In this document: positions 36,071 to 47,525 of the stretch, in pieces
How the letters are laid out: the number at the start of each line of letters is the position of its first letter
Numbering within the stretch: the first letter of the stretch is position 1
NCBI GenBank assembly: GCA_916610825.1
Contig: OU744446.1
Coordinates: 15,000,538 to 15,064,537, forward strand
Reading direction: 5' to 3'
Source: Haliclystus octoradiatus
Taxonomy: Eukaryota; Cnidaria; Staurozoa; Stauromedusae; Haliclystidae
DNA length: 64,000 nucleotides
The notes under the pieces: generated by a model
The model's input: only the letters and a program-made list of their open reading frames with translations
What the model was told of the DNA's origin: nothing
Databases searched by the model: none
Translations under genes and position numbers: made by a program

Positions 36071-36956
36071 AGGTCTGTGCTGTTACTTTCTTTCTTTGCA
36101 TTTCTTTAATTCAACTTGAGTAATTTTATTCTTGACAATCCTGCTTAAAGCCTCCCTGAAAAGACCACAATTTATGGGGTGGTGGGGCTGATAATATTAG
36201 GGAGTGCTGACATCACCAGCTAGCATTCTAGATATTGTGTGTTCTGCATCAATAAATACATAAATATATTGTGATCAATTCAATCAAGCTATCAGGTCAA
36301 ACCAGTCTGTATCGGACTCTCCGATTTAGTTCAATTAATCTTTCGGACAGAGTATTTGACACAAAGAGAATATCAGTTCAGCATAACAATAAACAACATA
36401 TAATACTTGATTTCTATCAAGACTATATAAATCACTAATTTTTAATTGTGTAAATGAATATTTATTTTAACGTTATCTAAAACAGTCTATCTCTCGCAAC
36501 TTACATCTGACAAAGAAAATATATTGATGTACATAATTTTATACTGAAATATTTACAAATGGTTGTGCGCATGCGTTAAACTTTACATGATGCGTCTTAA
36601 ACATGAAACTTTATTAATTAAACAATAGAATTCTAACTATGGATTATGACGTACGAAACACTCACCCCTAGCACCGGAACAACAGTCTCTTAGTGAGGAG
36701 CGACATTATTACATGATCCATATGGTCTATTTCGTTTGTCTGACATTTGCGGAATATGATGGTAGCCTACATTTTATTTTCATATGGTGTGACTTTTTCA
36801 AATGTACAAAATATTTTATTTTCTTCTTTTGATTGGCTACTAATAATTGTTGGACTAGGTAGAGAGAACATTGACTTATCTGGATTAGTTTCATCTTTAT
36901 TCAATATTGTCATAAAATCCATTTGTTTTTCTGGCTTTGCTTCTCTGTAGTATTTT

Positions 36957-37721
36957 TCAAGTGTTCGAATATTGACCCGTTCGAATATTTTTTACGACTT
37001 CAATTTTCATTTGATTTAATTTTACTATATTTTCATAAATTTGATATTCAATTTCATTCAATTCTGCCAGTTTCGACTTTTCAATAGAAATTGAATTTAT
37101 TGTTATATTTGTAGCATTTTCATTCTCTCTATTGAGTTTACCAATAACTGTCCATCCAAATACTGAGCGTTTAGCTAATGCCAAAGAAGCACTTATTGTT
37201 TCAATGTCCTCATGGGCCACTGGAAGGTCTGTGCCAATTAGAATATCTATATTTCCTCCTGAACAATAAATATGTGGCGCTATAAAATGCAAATTATTTT
37301 GATCCTCTAAATGCTTTCTATTTATTACCGTAGCTGGTGCGCAAGGCTGTTTGAGCTCATAACAACCAACATCATACCTTTGTTTTATTTTATTAATTGG
37401 TGATAATTCAATGTTGTAATATTTTGATTGTTCAATCTTTTTCTCACCCCCCGCAACGATATATTTTAGAGTTTTCATTTCGATATATTTTAGAGTTTTC
37501 ATTTTACCTTGTATATTTAATTTTCTAACAAATTCCTTACTTATCATTGTCTGTGTACTTCCAGAATCAATCAAGGCTATCGCTTCTCTAGGATTACCTT
37601 CTCCGTCTAGCACATTCATCCTTATAATTGGTAGCAGTATATTTGTCTCATCATTGTGTACATTATTCTGACTTTTAACACCTGTTTCTGTGGAGTTAGA
37701 AAAAGCCTCCACCTCATGCAA
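36957..37721 (-). pseudogene. BEL/Pao aspartic peptidase region
   Basis: Pao-type retropeptidase sequence with DSGSTQTMIS as the active-site motif, then the ILIGTDLP and SVFGWTVIGK motifs usual after it. A tandem duplication inside gives the repeated MKTLKYI. Similar coding sequence continues in another frame to about 36760 (RTLEKYYREAKPE), so a frameshift lies near 36960. Confidence 0.82.
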
Positions 37722-38084
37722 TAAATCGTGATGCTTTCGTCCACATGTACTGCAACGTGATTTATTGTAACATTCATTTGCGAAATGTCCCTATTTTAAA
37801 CAATTGAAGCAAGCATTTGCATCCGTTATAATTTGTTTTCTATTATTAATATTATATCTAGTAAAAACAGAGCATTCAATCAAAGGATGTTTTGATTCAC
37901 ATCCTGCAAGGCATTGTCTGTAATTGTTAATCGCATTGCTGGAGTTACCAATAGGGGAAATAGCTTTAACGATATTTACCTTGTTATTGCCGTATTGACG
38001 CGACTGCATTTCCGTTGTTTGTCCTCTAGCACGGCATTTAGCTTGCAGCTCTAGCCATTCTAGTAATGAATTAACATTTTCACT
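37722..38084 (-). pseudogene. BEL/Pao gag C-terminus with zinc knuckles
   Basis: Frame open from the hAT boundary through a QSRQYGNN region to CFNCLK, then a TAG within the first CCHC knuckle, after which knuckle residues (GHFANEC) and a second cysteine cluster (CSTCGRKHHDLL) continue in the same frame into the peptidase frame. One premature stop is thus visible. Confidence 0.75.
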
Positions 38085-39648
38085 CAGGGGCGGATCAGTT
38101 TTAAAATAGGGTGAGTCTCTAAACTGAAATCGGACAATAAAGGGGCGAAGCCCCGTCCATCTAGGGGGTACGGGGGCATGCCCCGCCGTAATTTTTTTTG
38201 TAATTTCAAGCTCTTAGGAGCTCTCTAAAAGCAGTTTGGTCTCAACTTTACTATATTGAAGCATTACTAAAACACTGGTCATTCAAGACAAAACACATTT
38301 CAATTTTTTGATTGATGATTTTCGATTTCGTATATTTTTCAATCATCTTTTTACAAGGTCAAGATTAAGATTATACATGGCCAAGATTTAATACAGTCTT
38401 CAGAGTATATTGATAATGTAGCTAAGCTATTACAGTCTAAATATAATTGGTATACCTGAAATTACAAAAAGAAAACTATATGGACGTGAGCCATGTGTGA
38501 GAATGAGACTGTGAGACTCAACATTGACAGCATGTGAGCTTAGTTATATGTATCAAATATTAACCTCTGTTATTCAGCATAATCAAGTCCTTTCGGAATC
38601 TCGGACCTTTAACATATAGAAGAATATGTGTATTAAAAAAAGACAAACAGCACGATATTTCAAATCGCAAGGCTTTGACGGTCTGCCTTCCCCTATTTGC
38701 ACATTATCATGAACATGTTGTTAATTAAACATATAACCACCATGCTCAGTCTAAGGCTGTATGAATAAACAAACACAGACTTTATATAGCCATTCTAATC
38801 CGTGTGAGAACCTTTAACAATAATTTAACAACATAACCAAACAAAATAATACGTACCTTAAAGCAGTGCATAGCTCCTTCTCGGATTCTTAGTAATTAGT
38901 AGAAATGTAAACAGTAAATGTAAATGTAAATATCTTTCAGCATGTAGATTTCCGAATTTGCGATAAAAACATTATAAAATAAGATTTCAGCAAAGAAAAT
39001 AGCGAAAAAGAAGACAACTTCGCCATAAGACGTTGCTGACTGTTGTTGATATCGTCCAAATTATCAGCCTTTCGTATGTGCAGGGTATATCCAGCCAAAT
39101 TTAACTTCGTAGCAAAATGTGTGTGCCACAAGCAACATGATGATTTGTAGTTAAAGCTCCAGACTTTCTCAGACTTGTCCAACAAGAAATCGATAAGGCG
39201 CAGAAGTCTCTGACTAAATCGAGGCATGGTGGGTAAGTCTCAAAAATCACGGTCAAAACTCTGCTAATTATTGCTCTGCCTACGTCAGACAACGGTCTGC
39301 GAGGCCATTTCACAAGTCTCAGGGTAAGTCCTTTTGAAGCTCCTCTACGAGCCGCTCCAATCACACGCAAGAAAAATTTTGGCAGACCAATGAAAACATC
39401 AGAAAAATATTCAAAATTTGCAAAAATGTAATCGAGGCTTCAGGGTAAGTCCTTTTGTGTATATGAAACCTCAATACCAAACAAACCAATGAACAACAAG
39501 TAAAATGTGGTGTCTGGACTGCGTGCAGCTAGAAAAGTCGAATAAAGTCACGAAACATTTCAATCCAAACTTTAGTAAATAAAATGAATTTGCAAGAGAA
39601 AAAGGGTAAGTCTTGGGACTTTTTAGACTTACCCTCTATCCGCGCCTG
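38085..39648. mobile_element. hAT-type non-autonomous element inside BEL gag
   Basis: Short imperfect terminal inverted repeats, CAGGGGCGGAT at the left and the complement of CAGGCGCGGAT at the right. It is flanked by an exact 8-bp duplication TTTTCACT (38077-38084 and 39649-39656). On either side the BEL gag frame resumes, so this is an insertion into the older element. 1564 bp. The small frames inside (for example 38937-39227 and 39101-39370) show no transposase. GC-rich block near 38130-38190; the GGGTAAGTC motif recurs internally. Confidence 0.88.
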
Positions 39649-39656
39649 TTTTCACT

Positions 39657-40494
39657 CACATCTTTTACATTCATATTATAGCAATATAATGCTTGGTTCG
39701 CTAGGTTCTAGCTTGCTTGATTCATTAAATAGGTATATACCTTTTACCTCTTCTCCATGCCCTAACTCTTCCATACGAGTTACGAATAACCTAACAGCAC
39801 TTGCGTAATTTCTCAATGTCTTGTAATCCGTATTTTTAAGTCGACTGTAATCTTTGATATCCTTGAGTAACAATGAGATCAATTCATTGATGTCACCATA
39901 TCTATTTTCTAATATTTTCCACGCTGCTTCTATAGTAGAACACGCCAATAGGCCTACATCTCTTTTAATTTCACAATGTTCATTTAACGCTCCTTGTAAT
40001 CTTTGTAATTGTTCCTCGCTGTCTTGTTGATATTTCACCATTGCGTGTTCAAATCTTATTTTCCACGAAGGATAATCTCTAATGTTACCAGAAAATGTCG
40101 ATATTTTCAATCTTTCTAACTTGTGTTGCATTTTAACTGATCCAGAAGGGATCTGTTTTTCTTTCTTAATATCACTTTCGCTTTGTCTAATATAAATTTG
40201 TGCGTTTTGACTGATGTTTGAGAAGTCTTCTAATAAATTAGAACTGTATTTTTCTGAAGTATCGAGTTCAGCATCGTCCACAATAACGTCTTCTAATTGA
40301 TCTATAATTTTTCTCAAAACGAAATATTTTTCTGTACAGTCTTTTAACAATTCTTCAACTAGCGATTTCGCTGGGTTGCTTCTTAAGAATACTTCTAGAT
40401 CTTTTACCACTTTGTTAAATTTTCTCCTAGCAAGGGTTCTTTCTTTTTTAATATCTTCAATAGTAGCGTTTTCCATATCTTTTTCTTCTGACAT
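39657..40494 (-). pseudogene. BEL/Pao gag N-terminal part
   Basis: Starts MSEEKD at 40494. Coiled-coil-rich N-terminus, then the conserved Pao gag segment LKISTFSGNIRDYPSWKIRF and the later EAAWKILENRYGD (DUF1759 type). The frame stops at 39676 after a shift near LGHGEEV, and then the hAT target site is reached. Confidence 0.82.
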
Positions 40495-40674
40495 TCTATA
40501 TTGAATTTGAATGTTTTAGATATTCTTATAATGAAGTTACTTTACTGATTTTTCCGTGTGCAAGCACAAATTTAATTGAAACAATGGCAGTCAAACGAAG
40601 TTTTTCTTCAGATAAGGTTGATTAATCGTGTGAGTAGAGAGATATGCTGGACTATGGATTATGAATGTGTCCTA

Positions 40675-40700
40675 TGGAAGGACCCGTAAGGGTCCTTCCA
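40675..40700. repeat. Perfect 11-bp hairpin
   Basis: TGGAAGGACCC-GTAA-GGGTCCTTCCA, a flawless inverted repeat with a 4-base loop, upstream of the BEL gag start. Role unknown. Confidence 0.8.
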
Positions 40701-42128
40701 CACAATTATATTACTGCTACTGGATATTTCTGGGACACTGCACGCAAGCGTATACACATGCGAAAGAGGCAAAATAGTCAGAATACTTTCCGGTTGCATT
40801 TCTGAGAATTTTTTTATCATATTGATTTAGAACAAGTGGACTGTTCTAAATCAAAAATACTTAGAATTTATAAATAATAAGGATATTAGAACTTTCATTT
40901 CAAAAACTAAATACAAAAAACTATATATAATCGAAGCAAAGGCTCATTTTAATTCCTTTGTCGCCTTCAATTTTTCATATTTGATAACATGTAGGATGTG
41001 AATAGTTTTCATACTACATTAGGTTCAATTTACATGCTCAAAAAAAATAAATGTATGCAGTTGGCTTAAAAGTTCAATTCGTGTTTGCCCATGCATCCAA
41101 CACCGTTCAACTTATTGCATATGACAAAGTCAACCAACAAAGTTGGATTGTTTGCTCGGGCCTTTAGAGTTGAGCAGTTTGACATTAAACAATAAACAAC
41201 ATTAAATACTCTGACAAAACAACAATAAACATTTGACAATAAACTGATAAAGGTCAGTAAAAAGAGAGGAAACCCCATAAAAACCTGTTAAAACAATAGC
41301 TAGACCAATGATTTCTTTGTTTTGGAGCTGATTGAAAAGGAGGGGATCAGCCGATTGAAGGAACTTTCTCATGCCTGTCTACACCACAAAGTTTGGTCTA
41401 GGTCTAAGGGAGCTACAGTGAGAGTGGTAAAGGGGAGTCAGGATCACACATTCACATTTCATGTTTTAAATTTAACTACAATCACATTTCACAGACATCT
41501 GATATATCTTTTCATGTTTCTCGATTCATTTCTTGAAAAACTATGCAAAGATATTTGGCAAGTGTAAGATCATGTTTCACAATTACTTAAACTGGAAATT
41601 CACATGCAGAATTTCATTTTCAAACCCACAACCTCATTGTCATTACTCCTTTCACGAATCACAACAAGAATATTACTAACAATGATACTTTGAATACACA
41701 TTTTGCGTCACAAACTCACATAGAATACTGTAGGCCCACTCCCTTCTACAATCCTACCTCCCTTCAAATGCAAATATTCTATAATCTTTCACAATGGGAT
41801 AAATAACTCAGTAATATTATCTGAGGGTCTTACAGGGATCAACGAATTACAGCCGATAAAATGAGGTAGTCCAGAATCACAGACAAAATTTGAACTAGGT
41901 ATCCTAACTGTGTTGGTCAGGGAATTGTCATGCGAGCGTAGCTAGTCACATTTTTTGAGCTTTCTCGGTTATGGCAATAGTTGTTTGTTTTGACCACATT
42001 ACAATCTTTCCAAACGTTTCCCTGAATTTAGTCAATATTCTCTAATTAATTAACTCTAGTAACAACAGTGGTGCAGTAAGCAAATCACAAATAATTATTG
42101 GGAATCTAAGCTCTTACTTATTGGGAAT
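40701..42128. other. Intergenic, nothing recognised
   Basis: AT-rich. Frames at 41066-41278 and 41322-41567 have no recognisable domain. Confidence 0.5.
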
Positions 42129-44620
42129 CTGGTTCATGTTCTATGTTTGTTGTGTACTCTGCCAATAGATCTTAATGACCCTTTCACAACTTAGTAATAT
42201 TCTGTGTCAACACAAATACAATTTCTGTTACCATATTTGCATGATAGGCATATGTGAGGCGTCCTTTTCAATTTCTTTCAACAAAAGTAATCTGAGAAAT
42301 TAGCTACTTGTCTTTCAACTCAAAAAATGTGTCAACAGTAGCCACCATTTTGGTATTGATCGCTACAATTTCCTCATTTAATAGCGATATTATTCATTAA
42401 AAATACCCGCATGTAAGCTGATGATTATATTAAAGCATTTCGTGACATTTTGTATGTTGGTCACAGTTGGTGACTTTAGTGGGAGATTCGATCAATACAA
42501 ACTTCAGCAAACCACATGTGTCGATTTGTTGATGTTGTCAAATTTTACGATGACATTTTTGGCCTGTTATCATCTAGAAGTATAATGCACACTATGACAC
42601 TACTAACTATGGTTGAACAGAAAATTATATATACTGAAATTAAGTTATAATTACTGTAGATTATATCTTATGGTAAAAAGTAGTGTTCTTAGCTAGTCTA
42701 TGCCTGATTGTCACCATATGACAGAGCTAAATATTAATATATCCAGTAATAGATAGATGGATAAATAGATATTTATTTGATCATAATTTTTTAATACAGA
42801 TTATAGTGCTCTTGGATAAAATAATTAATTTGAGGCGTTTAAAAATTAGAGAAAAAGGAATATAACTACTGTATGTTTAAATTAATAAATTTAGATGTTA
42901 AAAAACTATTGAAATATTAAAGTAAATGTTATTCAGCTAGTAAAAATTATAATTGAAAAGAAAATTAAAATCATATTAAAAATAGTCAACAATTGATGAA
43001 TACTGGAATAAATCATAATGACATAAACTAATAGCAATAGTTCAATGTTTGGATTAAATGGAAAACAAAGAAGTTTGGAAGATAATCAGTCTTTTTATAG
43101 GTACAGTCAAACTCGGTTAATATCCCCTCGTTTAATGTCCCTGCATTAAACTGATTTCTTGTTTCAATTCTCCATACTAACTCTTATATTCCTACCTCGC
43201 TTAATATCTCACCTTGCTTAATGTTCCGCTTTCCATCCGTACTAAAAGTAACTCTGTCACGGATCACGAAATAGCGTACATTCAAAGTCAAAGAAATAAC
43301 CCTGCACTAACCTTTTTATATTGTTTGTCTATAATAATTCAATTAGTTTAGTTCATTTGTCTAATCGTTGCGAGAAGGCATACAACCACTACAGTAGTAA
43401 CAATCGCGAATGTGTAATCTTCGAGTGCTTTTATTACAGACAGTTACATATGTAGGCATACAGTCAAACTTGCTTAATATCCCCCAACTAGTACGGATGG
43501 AAAGCGGAACATTAAGCAAGGTGGGATATTAAGCGAGGTAGGAATATAAGAGTTAGTATGGAGAATTGAAACAAGAAATCAGTTTAATGCAGGGACATTA
43601 AGCAAGGTAGGACATTAAACGAGGGGATATTAACCGAGTTTGACTGTACCTATAAAAAGACTGGTTATCTTCCAAACTTCTTTGTTTTCCATTTAATCCA
43701 AACATTTAACTATTGCTATTAGTTTATGTCATTATGATTTATTCCAGTATTCATCAATTGTTGACTATTTTTAATATGATTTTAATTTTCTTTTCAATTA
43801 TAATTTTTACTAGCTGAATAACATTTACTTTAATATTTCAATAGTTTTTTAACATCTAAATTTATTAATTTAAACATACAGTAGTTATATTCCTTTTTCT
43901 CTAATTTTTAAACGCCTCAAATTAATTATTTTATCCAAGAGCACTATAATCTGTATTAAAAAATTATGATCAAATAAATATCTATTTATCCATCTATCTA
44001 TTACTGGATATATTGATATTTAGCTCTGTCATATGGTGACAATCAGGCATAGACTAGCTAAGAACACTACTTTTTACCATAAGATATAATCTACAGTAAT
44101 TATAACTTAATTTCAGTATATATAATTTCTGTTCAACCATAGTTAGTAGTGTCATAGTGTGTATTATACTTCTAGATAATAACAGGCCAAAAATTTCATG
44201 GTAAAATTTGACAACATCAACAAATCGACACATGTGGTTTGCTGAAGTTTGTATTGATCGAATCTCCCACTAAAGTCACCAACTGTGACCAACATACAAA
44301 ATGTCACGAAATGCTTTAATATAATCATCAGCTTACATGCAGGTATTTTTAATGAATAATATCGCTATTAAATGAGGAAATTGTAGCGATCAATACCAAA
44401 ATGGTGGCTACTGTTGACACATTTTTTGAGTTGAAAGACAAGTAGCTAATTTCTCAGATTACTTTTGTTGAAAGAAATTGAAAAGGACGCCTCACATATG
44501 CCTATCATGCAAATATGGTAACAGAAATTGTATTTGTGTTGACACAGAATATTACTAAGTTGTGAAAGGGTCATTAAGATCTATTGGCAGAGTACACAAC
44601 AAACATAGAACATGAACCAG
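42129..44620. repeat. 2.5-kb near-perfect palindrome
   Basis: The left arm (42129-43244) and right arm (43489-44620) are reverse complements of each other over about 1.1 kb with only scattered differences (for example CATTTTTGGCC against AATTTTTGGCC). The spacer is about 244 bp. The centre is occupied by a pogo-like MITE (43104-43646). The outer boundaries are sharp at CTGGTTCATG/CATGAACCAG, without a clear target duplication. No gene in either arm. Confidence 0.85.
43104..43646. mobile_element. pogo/Tigger-like MITE at palindrome centre
   Basis: Ends CAGTCAAACTCGG... and ...CCGAGTTTGACTG flanked by TA on both sides (43102-43103 and 43647-43648), as in Tc1/mariner-superfamily elements. The inverted repeats are about 140 bp. 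A further direct CAGTCAAACTTGCTTAATA copy of the terminus lies at 43461, so a second, partial element is nested. The motif TTAATATC / GATATTAA recurs. No transposase. Confidence 0.75.
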
Positions 44621-45540
44621 CTAAGAATTTACATCGAAACTTACCCATGTTGACGAACAATCTTTGGTAAATTATAAATAATTACAGTGCTTTTTGGAAA
44701 GGGAACTTGAATGACGCGTGACACATGACAAAATTGAGCAAAATCGCATCAAAAGATATAATCCAACAGGAAGCAGACAGTTTTAAAGACGTCTCTGAAT
44801 GCCGTATTATCTTTGAACACAAGGAAATAACACTAGTCGCCGTTATATGACGTTACTACTTAGCGGTATAAAATTCTATAACTTGCAATCTTGCATCCAT
44901 AAAGTAGTCTTTGAAGTCCTTCAAAGTTCAAACACGAAACGAAATCACAATCCTTGTAGATATTTGTTTAAGTTCTTAGGCAATCAATCTCACAGGACGG
45001 CTATTGTAAGCATTTCTTTGCTTTGTTTCTGAATACAATCAAGAAGTTCTAGGCACGCAAACACTGCCTTATCCTTTCATCTTATTCAAACAAATGAAAC
45101 AAATAATAAACAAGAAACAAAACACCATCAACATGAAAGAGCACGATTATTTTCACACCTAAAGTAAAGGATCTGGTATCTACATTCAATTCGAATTATA
45201 CGATAACGATACGGTATTGAATAATCAGGAATACAAGTACAAAGCTAAAAATATAGAACTATACCAAATTTGTAATATCGTATAATAGTTTTACTAAGCC
45301 TCTGTATTAATTTATTCATTTATGTGCAAGGTTAATCTTTTCCTTCAAATGACGATTTTACCGTATACTTTATAATGTTTAATAAGTACATACGTCTTTT
45401 TAAAAAAAAAAAAATAAAAAATGAAAAGTAGCCAAGTAGAAGTTCAGTTCAGGATCATGTTAGTCCAAAAGTCGAATAAAATATGAAATATTTAGAGATT
45501 TTCATGCTGACACATGAAACATTGTCAATTTGAAAGCAAG
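44621..45540. other. Intergenic, nothing recognised
   Basis: AT-rich sequence between the palindrome and the LINE fragment. No gene identified. Confidence 0.5.
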
Positions 45541-46074
45541 CTTAATTGTTCTTGTTATTGAATGTTCCGTTAATGTTTCATTGGCTTCCAGTTGAGCAAC
45601 GCATCATCTTCAAAGTTTTATTATTGACTTACAAATGTTTACTTAATCTTGCTCCGAATTATTTGAAAGAACTTTTAACTCCTTACAAACCTCAACGCTG
45701 TCTTCGATCATCATCAGAAATTAACTGTAGTTTCAAGCAATTTAAAATCCTATGGAGATAAGGCATTTTCAGTGGCGGCACTTATTTTGTGGAACAAGTT
45801 ACCGGAAGTAGTTAGATGTAGTGCATCATTAGATGTGTTCAAAAGTAAATTGAAAACACATTTGTTTTGTATAGCTTTTGGCAGTTAATAACTCAACTTT
45901 ATTTTATTGACACTATATTTTAGGCACATAAATGTGTATTTATCATTAGCGTTTACTTTTACTTTTTAATTTTACTAAAGTTCGAAACTAATATGATGTT
46001 AATTGTAAAAAATTTTTTTTTACACTTAGATATTGTAAAGCGCTTAGAGCAAATGATATAGGCGCTATAAAAAT

Positions 46075-46107
<33 letters not shown>

Positions 46108-46112
46108 TTAAC
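45541..46112 (+). mobile_element. 5'-truncated LINE (non-LTR) 3' end
   Basis: The translated HWLPVEQRIIFKVLLLTYKC, then LAPNYLKELLTPY and LRSS, is the typical end of the reverse-transcriptase ORF of CR1/L2/Rex-like elements. A frame change near 45762 leads into YGDKAFS...LWNKLPEVVR and a stop around 45888. The 3' tail contains TTGTAAAGCGCTTAGAGC and GGCGCTATAAAAATTTA and ends in a TTA microsatellite (to about 46112), as in those families. Confidence 0.85.
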
Positions 46113-46689
46113 ATTAGTTCAAATACTGAAAATAGATCGAATTGTGTCCATGCACTGGGTACGGATTTCATGTGGGTCAGTCCCCGGGGGGTCAGTCCTA
46201 CTCTATTATGTCTCTATAGTCTCCAATGGTCAACTCCCTCGACTCAGACTTTTCAGAAGGTTTGAACTTTGAATGGATAATGATAAGTAAAATTTAATAA
46301 GAAGTTATAGCTTATAACAGTATAACAGGTTATTATGACACAGAAAAGGGATTATTTGAAGGGAGAATAATACTGAAGTAAGAATATAGTCAGATTGGAT
46401 CAATGATGATGTAGCAAATTGAAGGGGCACTTCAACGTCTTTTGAGTGAGGGAAAGACAAAACGAAACTTCAGAAAGTCATATGAAATTGTGACACACGA
46501 GTGTGATGTAGTAAATCGTGATATGCGGATACTATATCTAGAGAGAAACGACTATGGTACTTCTCAGATAAAGAGAACCTTCTTTTCTTCGAGGGTCAAA
46601 TCATGTAACATCGATCCATCTTACGATTTTAAAGTGTCAATTTCAACTGAGTGCACATGCTCAGAAAACTCCGTAGTTTTCAAATAAAG

Positions 46690-46870
46690 CACTATACTGC
46701 CGTATGTAACCACTATACCGCCGCCCGTATCACGGTATTTAGGTAACCGTATGTTTCAGATAAACCACTAAACTGCCGTAGGTAACCACTATACTGCCGC
46801 CTGTAGGTAGGTAACCGTAAGGCTCTGGGTAACCGTAGGTTTCAACTAAACCATTATACCGCCGTAGCTT
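46690..46870. repeat. Degenerate minisatellite
   Basis: Imperfect repeats of a motif with ACCACTATACTGCCG and GGTAACCGTA, about two units of about 85 bp. Function unknown. Confidence 0.55.
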
Positions 46871-47433
46871 TATCCACGGTCCTGTTAAACGAAGAGGAGG
46901 ATCTTCTCTTTCTGATCCACTGTTTTGATTTCATGAAAATTGCTTATACAGATAAAACGGCGGGTTCTTCATGTTTTCCTTTGAGGTGGTCGGCCTATAA
47001 GATGCGGTCTAAAGAATTTCCTACGAATGTTTCTTCGCGTGATATTTTTGTACATTTGAGACAATTTTAAATTATAATAATTGATCACAAATTCATATTT
47101 TTATATTACACATCATCATTACATATACAATTGATCAGTTTCGATATAGACAGTTTCAGAATACAGAAAAAACTACAATTTGTTTATCTTGTTATGACAT
47201 TTATTTCACAATTCCATCAATTTTTTAATTGATATCTAACAGCAACTAAATAATTCCAATTAATCAATAAAAATATATATTTATTTACAATATTTCAAAC
47301 AATATTATACTATATCCAAATATGTTTTGAATTGTTGATGAAAGATCGCCTCCTTCGAGAATTTGGTTCATAAGATGCTAAAATGAAAAAAAAAAAAAAA
47401 ATTTTTGGATTATCGAAAACATTTTTGCTATTT

Positions 47434-47525
47434 TTACAAGCCGAAATTTCCTGAATATCCCCTTGTCGAAGGATTTGGCTCGATTATATGGGACATCCTG
47501 GAGTTACCCCTGGAGGTCATCAAAT
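47434..47525 (-). CDS. STPG1-like: STPG1-like terminal exon 11 (candidate)
   Basis: After acceptor CCCTAG, phase 1, it gives 30 further codons with a stop (TAA at 47434-47436), including MSHIIEPNPSTRGYSGNF. Phase fits, the pattern is plausible for the C-terminus, and an AATAAA on the minus strand lies near 47280. No PG motif is present, so this exon is the least secure. Confidence 0.5.

Larger units (their letters stand above)
33453..36759. other. Intergenic stretch upstream of the CAP gene
   Basis: Holds a Harbinger-like MITE (33982-34838) and dispersed repeat copy B (about 35280-36070). It should contain the CAP gene promoter, but no core motif is clear. Small open frames here are within repeats. 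Confidence 0.6.
36760..40494 (-). mobile_element. BEL/Pao retrotransposon remnant (minus strand)
   Basis: The minus strand reads gag (40494 down), zinc knuckles (about 37722-37900) and a Pao-type peptidase (36957-37721). No reverse transcriptase, RNase H or integrase follows. The peptidase-region sequence ends about 36760 and non-coding DNA begins. Gag is interrupted by the hAT-type element at 38085-39648. Stops and shifts occur in the knuckle, at the end of gag near 39676 and near 36960, so the copy is dead. LTRs could not be paired. Confidence 0.8.

Noticed and set aside
36250..36715. Candidate BEL 3' LTR on the minus strand, starting TGTAATAATGTCGC
   Set aside because: It has a plausible LTR start and position, but no matching partner was found beyond 40494, so it is not listed as a feature.
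36636..40664. Shared 14-mer ACTATGGATTATGA at 36636 and 40651 as LTR remnants
   Set aside because: Flanking sequence does not match on either side; most likely chance.
42129..44620. CRISPR or tandem array
   Set aside because: The structure is a single inverted duplication in animal DNA, with no repeat-spacer pattern.
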